This document shows, in pieces, positions 49,199 through 59,500 of a stretch of 64,000 bases of DNA. Each line of letters opens with the position of its first letter. Positions within the stretch are counted from its first letter, which is position 1. Made by a program: the position numbers and the translations under genes. Location of the stretch: positions 12,364,253 through 12,428,252 of the forward strand of contig OU744725.1 of NCBI GenBank assembly GCA_916613615.1. Direction: 5' to 3'. The DNA is from Steromphala cineraria. Its lineage: Eukaryota > Mollusca > Gastropoda > Trochida > Trochidae. A model generated the notes under the pieces. The model was given only the letters and a program-made list of their open reading frames with translations. It was not told the DNA's origin and ran no database searches.

Positions 49199-49570
49199 CT
49201 ATACCTTGCAAATTAGTTTAAAAAAGAAGGAATCTTTTTCATTTTAACGTATTATCTACTATTTTACCGTATCTATTTCACATCTAATTTATTTGTATAT
49301 TTAGGTGACTACCTCACATTTTACATTTTTACCTGTACCTTAAATATATAATTTATCTTATGTCAAATAAGCTGAGAATTTGATGTTTTATCTGTCTGTC
49401 TGTATGTCAACCTGTATTGATTTGAACGTTTAAAAGTGACCTACGACTTGGTGTCAAGAAGACTAGTTTATGGTGACCATGCGTTATAATGATAAATAAA
49501 TATGAAAGGCACTTTAGAAATGTGTCTAGAATAATGAAACTTTGAATTTTCGAGAAGTATCCACTATTAG

Positions 49571-49786
49571 ACCAAATCCGCGGGTAACGGCAGTTTCCCC
49601 TGGCGGAAGAGAATTGCACCACAATCCATTTGAATTGTTATAGCAAATGCCAACGCTGCTCGCATGGAAAGGGTGGTTCATAAAATAATGCCTTTGTCAT
49701 GATTAAGTAGTCAACAAACTCGGCGAATAAAAACAGAGGCTCGATTAACATTTAATGACTTGATCTGCCTCTGTGGAGGGAGAATG
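49571..49786 (+). mobile_element. MITE family B, copy 6, left part missing
   Basis: Starts within the interior (CCGCGGGTAACGGCAGTTTC) and runs to the right terminus GATCTGCCTCTGTGGAGGGAG. A middle piece containing the GATTGCCTCCAATCAGG block is also deleted. Confidence 0.8.
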
Positions 49787-51443
49787 ACATTTCACATCCT
49801 TCAAATGAAATAATGTTCTAAAAATAGGAATTGCCCCTCGAAATCCTTCCATTGAAAACATCCTGACATTAATATCTCTTCAAACGGCTCCTTGAATATA
49901 TGATGCTTAAGTACTTCCTTGTCAAAATTAAAAAAATAAAGCAGGGACAACTCTCATATGGATATTATAGTAAACTTTGTAAATAGTCATTATAAAGAGA
50001 AGTACTTAACAATATTTAACACTTATTATGGTGCTTATTTGTTCAATATAACGATGATCTGGACTTAATTCAGCACAAATCAAACCTAAATGCAATATTA
50101 TAAAAAGCGTTGTTGCGTGTAAAAACTAATTACTATACCTACTACTTTAAAAACCCTGTCAGGACATTATTACTAATGGTAAACGTCTTTTAATTGTGTT
50201 TTCATATCTTGACAAATTTCTCTTATAAAACCTCTTATAAAATCTTATTAACGATTAACGTCATAAAATCATAACGTTATTTTTTTCTGTTATGGTAATG
50301 ACAAAGGTTTGGTAACAAAGGTTTATGTAAAAACAAAACCGTTATCTTTGAATTATCTTTGTGTAATTGCTTCAAGAGAAACCTCTTTAATTCCTTGTTT
50401 TAATCTTGCTGACTTTATAATCAGAACTGCAACACATGTATTAGGGTCTTACTAAGTTGATAAAGTAACACATTCTACTTCTACGTCAGACCTTGTTGGT
50501 ATGTCAGTTTGTAAAACATCCCTGTGTTGCATTTTCAAGGATTGAAATTGGATTGTCAGCTGAGTGGAAATCATCTATCTGATTGGCTGAGAACACGAAA
50601 GTGTGAGCATAAAACTGTAATTGCCAGTCAATTTCGCAAATAAAAGGCGGGAAATTACATTACAGCTTTTTACTACAAGATCAAGCTTTGGAACATTCGG
50701 CCCTGATTTCAGAAGGAATTAGCTGTAGCTCTATGTGAAAATCTTAGCTAGCATTTGGGGTTTCCAAAAGAGCGTTTTATGGCGCTTCACAATTGTATGG
50801 AAAAGGGAGGTAACTTTTGATAGTCAACTTCGAAGTAGGACATATCTTTCAAACTATGCACCCAGTTTATCAAGCGATTTGTGCTTGTGAATAAGGTCAA
50901 TTGCACACCCAGTCTACACATCATATCAAACACAATATTGAATATCGTATAAATTGAAGCGAAGACCAATTTTAAAACAATTCTTTTCCGTTTCCGTCGT
51001 ATAGTGTCATGATTTTCTCGGCCTTCGGCCTCGACTGGCAGGTTGATTCTATTTATAGCACGCTACGTAATCCTGTGATGACTTCCTGTTTCGAACCACA
51101 TGTATCATCTTTATTACGAAAGCATTTTTAGAGGACAGTTTAGTGTCCGAATATTCTTGTTCTTAGCTTTTCCAATTTCTGTATTATCTATCATAAATGG
51201 GCCAAGATATAATGGTATCCCTTACATGACCCAGGTGACAATGAGTGGGCCATTTTATTGTGACGTTGTCATAACAAGACGAAACGAAATTAAGTCAATA
51301 GTTAGTTGAGCAATTCGGTATTTTAAATGTGGGCATGGCTGTTTGTGGCATAATTTCAAGCAAATAGGTTAAAAATACGATAGAATTGAACCTTTAAGTG
51401 CCCTCTCCATACTGAAGTTAAAATTGTCGCTGAGAAGTCAAGC
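49787..51443. other. No gene upstream of the tRNA
   Basis: AT-rich DNA. CTCGGCCTTCGGCCTCG near 51018 is a small GC-rich inverted repeat. Nothing else can be supported. Confidence 0.4.
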
Positions 51444-51515
51444 TCCATTGTGGTCTAGTGGTTAGGATTCCTGGCTTTCACCCAGGCGGCCCGGGTTCGA
51501 TTCCCGGCAATGGAA
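51444..51515 (+). tRNA. tRNA-Glu (anticodon UUC)
   Basis: A 72-base gene without intron. The acceptor stem TCCATTG (51444-51450) pairs fully with CAATGGA (51508-51514), followed by discriminator A. The A box is TGGTCTAGTGG; the anticodon stem CCTGG/CCAGG encloses the loop CTTTCAC, giving anticodon TTC at 51477-51479; the B box is GGTTCGATTCC. It reads GAA (and GAG by wobble) codons for glutamate. All stems are intact. CCA is not encoded, as expected in animals. Transcription by RNA polymerase III is presumed from the internal boxes; a TTTTT run lies about ten bases downstream (51522-51526) as a likely terminator. Confidence 0.96.
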
Positions 51516-51520
51516 CATAT

Positions 51521-51526
51521 CTTTTT
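51521..51526 (+). terminator. Probable Pol III terminator of tRNA-Glu
   Basis: CTTTTT in the sequence immediately 3' of the tRNA is a run of T on the non-template strand, the standard RNA polymerase III stop signal. Confidence 0.6.
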
Positions 51527-52378
51527 GCATAGCATATTCACTGTCCATGTAATGAATTGAAGAAAATATGAATTATAAGTATTTGACAAATACCTAAATA
51601 TTTTTTCAAGGACAAAATAAAAACCAGTAAGCTGATTTTGATTAAATTCCAGTTATCATTTTATAAATATCAGGTATGTGTACCTATATTTTCTTCTCGT
51701 ACAGTGTGGAACATTGGATATCTTAAAAAGACTGACTTTTAAAGGAATTAAATTTATGCTAGGCAATTGGAGTTAAAGTACTCTCGGAAATAGAAATGTA
51801 ATGCTTTTTGACAAGTATTTCTTAATTTGTAACATACTTGAAATTTGAATTATAAATATTAATTTACAATGCAGTGCAATTACAGTGCAAACGTATGTTG
51901 AAGCAAGCTATAGACTAGTATATAAATGAGTTACAATCTTAGTACATTCCAGTAAGGGAGTTTAATTTATAATATTATCTATATTATTTCCTCTACTATT
52001 AATAATACTCTATTAGGTATTAAAATTCATTAAGAATGAAAACAATACGTAATATCCCGTTTACAGATCTAAACGTGTAATACAAACTACCAATCATGCG
52101 TTATCGTTCATGACTTTTGTTGTCGATTGCACTGTTGCTGTGGCAACGCACGTGCAACTACAAATTCATGTGAAAATTGCATTGCTGGTAGTAACGTTTG
52201 AAATAAAATGCTTCCAAATGTGTTGCGAATATGACACATTTGGATATGTATATCTGTGAAAATATTCAAAAGGCCTATTCGAAAAAAAAACAATATTTCA
52301 CCATCTTTAAGAATTACATAATAATCGAGGAATAAAGAAATGAACGCCAAACTGAATCATTTTATTTCTATTTCGGTG
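51527..52378. other. No gene recognised
   Basis: AT-rich DNA. The only structure noted is GTTGCTGTGGCAACG, a small inverted repeat near 52133. Confidence 0.35.
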
Positions 52379-52588
52379 AGTACTTCAATTAATAACCTTA
52401 GCCATTTCATATTACCTTGTCAATACAAAGAGTTTGTCTTTTTAGGCAATTAAGATTTTCCTAATGACGATCAATTAATAACCTAAGCCATTTCTTATTA
52501 CTTTGTCAATACAAAGAGTTTGTCTTTTAGGCAATTAAGATTTTCCCTAATGACGATCAATGAATAACCTAAACCATTTCTTATTACT

Positions 52589-52955
52589 GTTTCGAACCTC
52601 TTGCCACCATTTACCGATTGAAAAAGGAAGATGGAATAAGATACCTAAGTCTGAAAGAAAATGTAAATTGTGTTGTATGAATGATGTTGGAGATGAGTTC
52701 CATTATATTCTTAGATGTGAATATTTTACTTTAGAAAGAACCTTGTACACACCTTTACATTTCTCAAAGAGACCAAATATGCTTAAACTTAAAGTATCTA
52801 TATTAAAAAAACTTAGCAAATGTTGTAAAATCATAATGCAAACTGTAAAATCTTCCGGCTAATCACTTATCCGCTTGTATGATGCATTTACTGTCATGTT
52901 GTACCTCATATGCCGAGGATATCGGCCTGAGTGTAATAAAGTTCTGTTCTGTTCT
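52589..52955 (+). mobile_element. 5'-truncated LINE, 3' end
   Basis: Contains the C-terminal coding tail of a non-LTR retrotransposon (open to the stop at 52860-52862), about 70 bp of 3' UTR with AATAAA, and a terminal (GTTCT)n run of about three units. This microsatellite-tailed architecture is known for CR1/L2-type LINEs; the exact clade cannot be fixed from this fragment. The start lies inside a tandem-repeat unit, so it inserted by truncated reverse transcription. No reverse transcriptase domain remains. Confidence 0.8.
52590..52862 (+). pseudogene. LINE ORF2 C-terminal fragment (CCHC-like)
   Basis: About 90 residues starting around FRTSCHHLPIEKGRW. A zinc-binding-like pattern C-x2-C-x9-H-x4-C is visible (KCKLC, then H, then LRC), followed by a basic tail ending KLSKCCKIIMQTVKSSG. 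This is the layout of the segment behind the reverse transcriptase domain in many invertebrate LINEs. It has no start codon of its own: the upstream ATG at 52560 lies in the host tandem repeat. It is a dead fragment. Confidence 0.75.
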
Positions 52956-53000
52956 GTCAATACGATTTAGTCTATTTAAGCAACTAGAACATTTTGCTAT

Positions 53001-53364
53001 TGACGAGATTTATAAAAACAAACATTATGGAGAGGCATTATGTAAGTATTCATGTTGTCATTGTGTCAAAATGAAATTGTTGGAAGTTCAAATATGACAA
53101 TATATGGTGTTGTTGAAATGGATACTTTTGCATATTTTTGCCTATTTATAAACAGAAGGTCAACAGTCATAGATATAGAAAATATAAATATATATATAAA
53201 TATCCTAAGAGTAAATAAAATAGTTTTAACTTACAGATACATTCAATTTTTTTATGAAACTCAAGCTCTTATTGTTCCTTTTAAAAAAAAACTTGATTAA
53301 ACAACTTTATTTTTTCGTTTCAATTTATGAAAGCCATTACATTTCGCCTAATTATTCGAGCGAC
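53001..53364. other. No gene; upstream flank of the THAP-DDE gene
   Basis: AT-rich, with an ATATATATAAATAT run near 53190. No exon seen. Confidence 0.4.
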
Positions 53365-53373
53365 GCCATTTTG
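53365..53373 (+). promoter_or_regulatory. GCCATTTTG motif before the THAP-DDE start
   Basis: GCCATTTTG lies about 40 bases before the ATG, in a short GC-richer stretch. It fits the YY1-type GCCATNTT consensus often found near animal transcription starts. One motif only, so the promoter assignment is tentative. Confidence 0.25.
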
Positions 53374-53413
53374 AATTGCGAACGAGGCTAGGGCCGCAAG
53401 CAAAGCGATCAAC

Positions 53414-53566
53414 ATGTCGGCGTACCATTGCTGTGTGCCGGAGTGCACAAACGATTCCCGCTATGACAAGGACAGGACCTTATCCTTTCACAAGTTTCCA
53501 ACCGACATCCAGCTCCAGAAGCAGTGGGTCGAAAAGATCAGACGGGATGTAGGCCCAAATTTTAGG
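53414..53566 (+). CDS. THAP-DDE gene, exon 1 (THAP zinc finger, N-terminal half)
   Basis: 51 codons from ATG to AGG, then donor GTGAGT (phase 0). It encodes the first half of a THAP domain: MSAYHCCVPECTND places the first two zinc ligands at C6 and C11 (C-x4-C), followed by the family's LSFHKFP motif and the invariant Trp (QKQW, residue 38). THAP domains are C2CH zinc fingers that bind short DNA motifs, in transposases the terminal repeats and in host proteins promoters. The ATG was chosen because it gives the normal short leader before the first cysteine. Reading through the donor gives an unrelated tail, which supports splicing here. Confidence 0.9.
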
Positions 53567-56500
53567 GTGAGTAGAAATCGTTTACAGTTGGCACACCATA
53601 CAGTTTACGCGACACACGAGGTTCGCGCAGAGTTAGCTCCCTTATTTGAAGCAGGCCGAGGCAAGTATATGTACTTTAAATTCAACTGGTCGAATGTGAC
53701 ACGATTAATTATCGAAATTCATTTTTAATATGATTTCTTTTTTTTACAATTATGAATATACAACCTTTTCAAGAAAAACACATACTTTTATGTTTGAGAA
53801 ACATGAGTATCGCTAAAAATGTGATATGGTTTCAACTTCCCCCCTTTCTAGTCGGTGGTTGCACTGCAGCGATGTCGGTTTGTCGTGTTCCGTTCGGCTT
53901 ACACAAGTTATTCCACTCGTATTATGTAATTAATTAATTAAAAATGGCATAAGCATTTACATATTACAGTCTGAATCAAATCGCTTGTGCTACGAGGATT
54001 CAACTTATAAATATATTCTCTCTATCGGGGTTCGAACCCCTCCCTCGCATTTTAATCTACGCTGATTAAGTTCAAACCAAAATAGGCAATTTTTTTTTAC
54101 AATTCTATTTCTCGGAAAAACATCGATTTTAATCAGACTGGATACAATATGAACAATTATGTGTTTGTATATAATGTTTTAAATGGTACATGTATGCTCA
54201 CAGCAACGAAAATTTAAGTAAGTTTAATAATGATGTATATTGGCAGGATTTAACGGCAGTTATAAGGGCACATTGATTAACGACTTTGAAGCATGTTTTT
54301 GAAATTAAATTATTTTTTCCCCCAAATTAATATTACTTGAGGACAAATATATTATCTTTACAAAAAAATCTCATTTCTCAGACGTATAATGCAAAGTCGC
54401 AGAAGAAAGTGACAAGTATCTTAGGAAGACTGTAAGTTTCCAATATGTGAGTGGCAACTTTTTAATCACCTATGGTTGTAAAATACCTATTCGTACTTTT
54501 CCGAATGGTTTAAATTCGTCTTATAAATTGCCAACGTGATTAAGAAAACATTTTCTTTCTGTTTCTGTTTTCATTCTGAAAGATTTCAAGCTCAACATAT
54601 TATCTGCAAAAAACACTGCCCTTGTGCTCAAGCACAAAAGCCACTTCTCAATATTGCTTTTTTTCGAGAAAACCCGATTTTTATAGGAAAGATACATTGT
54701 GAAAGATCATCAAATATTTATAGTGACTAAAGGAGCTTATAAAGCCGCGATAAGTCGAAAATCGGACAATTTCATTTTTAGCAGTCAAAAATAACAGTTT
54801 CCGATGAACAATGTTGACAGGTTACATAACTAGTATTCATGTAAACTGAACTTGTTATTTCGGCTTCTGCGAATGTAAATGACTGTTTGTAGATGCTATT
54901 TCAAAACAAGTATGTTTTATATTTTGCCGTTTTGGGATGCCTATTTTGTTTATCATATCAATAAAAGCAGTGTTGTTCTTATAAAAAGCTAAACAATACA
55001 TGTATGTGATGAAAATCACGTCGTGACTCTTAAAGCTCATTATGTTATGAAGTCACGGATATACTACACTGAAAATGTGCTACTGCCGCTTTAATGTCTT
55101 TTAACTCGTGCAGTATTTCATGTGGTTTAATGTGTGAAAAGTAACGGTTAACGCTAAGTTGTTGGCCACCACTGGACTCATTACCTTATCGTGGTGTGGT
55201 GGTTTGTGTGCTTCGGCGACCCCGAGAGCTATGCCAGCTGGAGCTTACATGCTCCTGGTAGGGTCACCCAAGCTGGACAGGTCGACGGGTAGAAGCCAGA
55301 CCAAATTTGAGTCCTTCTAAAACCTGCTTTCTATCTCTTACTATGCCTTTCTTTCCGTCTTTTCCCTCATCCTTTCGATCCCTTTCTCCCTTATCTATCT
55401 ACTCTCTTTTGGATGGCAACATCCACGTGTTTAATAACTGAAATATTGTTCAAAACACGTTAAACACCACCTCACTCACTCACTCACTAAGTTGTTGAAA
55501 TGCGGATTCTTGAACCTAGTTTTCGTGCAATGCTTTTATGCTTGGTTTCATTTGGGTATCTTTCGTTATTTCTCATAGGCGGAAAAAGCGTTTACTAAAT
55601 TATTAGAATTTATTCAATAGTGAAATAATTCTTGTTTTCCAGATAACTAATTCCACACGAGTGTGTTCATCTCACTTCGGGCCAGGTGATATCAGGAAGA
55701 CTCTGAATGGGAAGCGAATGTTGAAAGTTGGCATTGTTCCCACTCTCTTTGCATGGACACCAACACCGTCTAAAATCGTGAAGAAAGTTCGCAGGTTAGT
55801 TAATTTCATTTTCAACAAGTTTCAGTTTAAAAATACGTAATTAACATAGTGTTAACCATCTTAAACGGGCATTGCCAGATTTCTTTTGAAAATTTCAATT
55901 CTTAAACTCCCGGGTGATTTTGCTCCAACTTCGTTCATTTATCTTCATAATGCTTAACTTGTACATTTCACAGACGTAAAAATCACATTGATGATATATA
56001 AGTGTTCAATTCCTGAATTCCATACACCTCTCTGTCCTCAAAATAAGGTATACATTTTAGAAAAACTTTACTTCGCTTTTTGACGTGTCGGCCATTTTGT
56101 TTTACGGAAAAATCTCGATTGTCGCCGATGGAATGTGTGACGTCAACTGTGGACCACACGGTCTGCAAAATGGCGGCTCTCGTGTTATTTACAATGACAG
56201 ACAAATAAACACCGAGGGTTGTAGCGGCCATACCAGTTGACAATTCCATGTAAAAAGTCGACAAATATCTGTACATAACTTCCTGAAGCAACAGTAAAAA
56301 GGAATAAACACAACAGTGACGATAAATTTTGAAAACTTTCTATTAACCAACCCGGAGGTAAATCCCTTCAAATTGAAATCTCTCAGCGAAACAATATTCA
56401 AAAAATAATAATCTGTTGAAAGGTTTTTTTTCAACTTCACGGAAGTGGATCAATCGTTCTCATTATTTAAAAAATTCATTAAAAATATCCATTGTAAAAA

Positions 56501-59500
56501 GAAGGAACAAAATAACGTAAATCTTGTATTCAGCAAACGTTTTCGATTGGTCAAGAGACACACACGATAGTTTGTGCAGATCATTAAAAACACATCTTTT
56601 TCTTCAATTGAATGAAAAATCATAGTTAATTACTTGAATTATTATATTTATTCAAAATAAATATTAAGAAAAGACTCCAAACAAACATTGATTATTCAGC
56701 TTCATAATCACATATTAGATATAAAACACTCAATGATATAAAGAAATTATGTAAGTATAATTTTATTCCTCACTGATGAGTTGATAAATCTATAATATTA
56801 TTCATGACACTATTCCTTACTGATCGTTTTAGTATACTATGTATATCATTATTCCACCTTAATTTGTTAATCTATCCACAATCAACAACAACACAACACC
56901 ATGATATCCGATAATATTTCAGCTTGATTCGTAAGCAAAATAGGTTTCGTACCGGCGACAACTAAATAAATAGAAAACATTTTCCTCAATCAAGCCAGGA
57001 TGTATATAATGAAAACATGAAAATGTATAAGACAATATGAAGTCCATGGCAACAGAAAAATATTTTCTTTCTAATTTGTCAACCGTGTTTTGACTGATAT
57101 GAACATTATCCCTTTGGTTACGAACCTACCACCATCATCGCGGATTCGAATCGACAAGATGCAGTCAGTAGGTCTTGTTATTGTTTTCGAGTGGTATAAT
57201 GAATAAAACAAATATTTTCTGTTTCAGTTTTATTTTCAAATGTATGTATTTCAGTAAAGCGATTTTACACTTTATTTCAACCAAATGTATTGTTTCTCTC
57301 GCGTTGAAAAATTCTAAAAAAAATGTCAGTGTTCGTTCAAACCTTGTGACGTCCGAACTTGGGAGATCTTTTCCAACCTTTGCTGAAGTTTTGCAGCAGT
57401 CTGCTGGTCAAAGTTTATTGCTTTGAGCATCACAGAAGAATCCTGAAGTCGTGCCGTTGTTGTAGTCTCATGTTTGACGGCCGTCAGCGCCCAACTTTGA
57501 ATCTAGCGGCGTCTTCTTATTTCATGGTGTGTCGCTTACGTCATATTCCCCCTGTTCTCCCTCTCGTTTACCGTTCGAGATAGCAATATGGCGTCCCTCA
57601 ACGTAGCCGGTAAACTTGGAAGTTTTTACAACTTTGAATTTTAATGCAGATTTGGTGATTTATCTAAAAATTATTTGCTGAAGTTGAGGATTGAAGCTCA
57701 ATAGAGTATCATAATTGTATTCTCAAAATGTGCAATTAATTACGTCATAGCTAATAAGCTGTCAAATTGAATGTCCACTTCACCGGTAGAGCGTAAGGAT
57801 AGATTTTTGCGTTAGGAGACAAATGTTTATCTTTAAATTACTTTTAGGATATCTACAACTTCATATTATATCTTACCGTTATGTTTGTAAATATAAGTAA
57901 GGCCGATGGTCGTGATTAGTTTTTAAATGGCGCTGCCTTTTTTTTTTAGGTCGGCTTTCGCATGGTCACGTGATGTCTGCAGCGAATGTGACGTCATTAT
58001 AAATAACTATGAAAGGGGTGGATAGTGGTCATTCAGGGTTAGCATTTCTTTAAGACAATTGTCTCAGCAGAAATCAAGATGAGAAAGAGGGAGTTTTCTT
58101 CAGGACTTTTAACCATATATTTTGTAAATGAAACTTGGATAATAAGTAATTAATTACATGGTAAGTTTGGGAATGTTAATAAGTTAAATCAGTATCAGTT
58201 AGTATTTTAGTTTTCGACGTCATAATTAAGATGCTCCAAGTAAATTTTTTTTATATTAAAAGTCAAATTTTGTATAATATTATTATGTATTTATGAATAT
58301 GTTGTCATGTAAGTAAATTAGAATTGTTCAAGTCATTACAATCTTAGTACCATAAAATTATCATAATAATGAAAAGGAAGTCGGAAGAACAAGCAGCCAA
58401 AAGGGGCGTTACAGATTAAGGCCCGGACACAAACGAGTGGTCTAGTCGAGATGGATGATACTGCGGATGATGCTGCCATCACTGATAATCTCCGCAGGAG
58501 GGTGCGTCAAGATAAAGTTGTCCGGGGCACAACATACAAAATCATTATTAACACCATCAAGAATCAGACCAGCGAAAATTTTAAGAAAATCATCAGCAGT
58601 GCTCATGTCCAACAGCACCCAAGGCTTTAAATTGACCGGTTTTAACTGAATCAATACCAAAACTATTTAACAATTTCATCAAACTAAGTAACAGTGCTGA
58701 CATCAAGTGCCAAAATATCTTCATGGAAATTTATGATTTCGGATCTGTGAGACTTGGGATTATCCTTACAGTTAAGTTTATAAATTGTAAAACACAACTT
58801 TCGCATAATATGTTTAAAATGTGTGACAGAATTTTTCAAAGACGAGGACCATGACAGCCCTTAATGAATCGAAAGTCAGGCTGGCATTGTTCAAGACGAA
58901 AATAGGGATACCTGATATTCAGTTCTTATTTTCTTGCCTGTGTTGCAACTCTTCATAGGTGTCAAGAAGGACTGTAGCCGATCTCAATTCTGACTCTCAA
59001 ATAGTATTGTGGGAAATCTTGTGAGGGATGTGATCAACCTACAATACTTAACTTAAAGAGATGACAAGAAATTACTTCTCGATGTAGAAACTGACGTTGC
59101 CAACAACCGACCATCAGGGGGCAGCGATAGTTGATCACAAGTTTTTGCACCTGTTATTTAAACTTTATATGATAAGCAATTAGTTTTAGGCTTTACTACT
59201 GCTGTTGCTACTGACAGTTGAACATATTGTAAATGTGAACAGAATTTATTTTGTTAAGGTTGAATCTATTACAACAGATGCTCGTAAACAAACAAGAAAG
59301 AGTTGAAGACAGGTTAAATTTGAATCAAAACACTAGTGTTGTTCATAGAAAGCATGTTCTTCAACGCAGAAAGTCGTCAAACACGTTTGAACAAGGATGA
59401 AAGTAACTTGTATGTCAGAAAATTAATACGTTCAGTAAGAAACCGATCTGAATTATGTGCACTAAGATTAAAAGAAAAAGTACTGGAAACCATGCAATGC

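Larger units (their letters stand above)
52379..53000 (+). repeat. 86-bp tandem repeat interrupted by a LINE end
   Basis: Units begin AATTAATAACC (about 52388), AATTAATAACC (about 52474) and AATGAATAACC (about 52559). They share CCATTTC, TTGTCAATACAAAGAG, TTTGTCTTT, AGGCAATTAAGATTTTCC and TAATGACGATC. Unit 3 breaks off after TTCTTATTACT, is interrupted by the LINE fragment 52589-52955, and resumes as GTCAATACGATTTAGTCTAT with a diverged AAGCAACTAGA end. Confidence 0.75.

Noticed and set aside
50540..50660. CCAAT/GATTGGCTG-type promoter before the tRNA region
   Set aside because: No coding exon or transcription start nearby to support it.
54013..54055. Palindromic GGGGTTCGAACCCC resembling a tRNA T-arm
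   Set aside because: No D arm or anticodon arm on either strand; too little to call an RNA gene.
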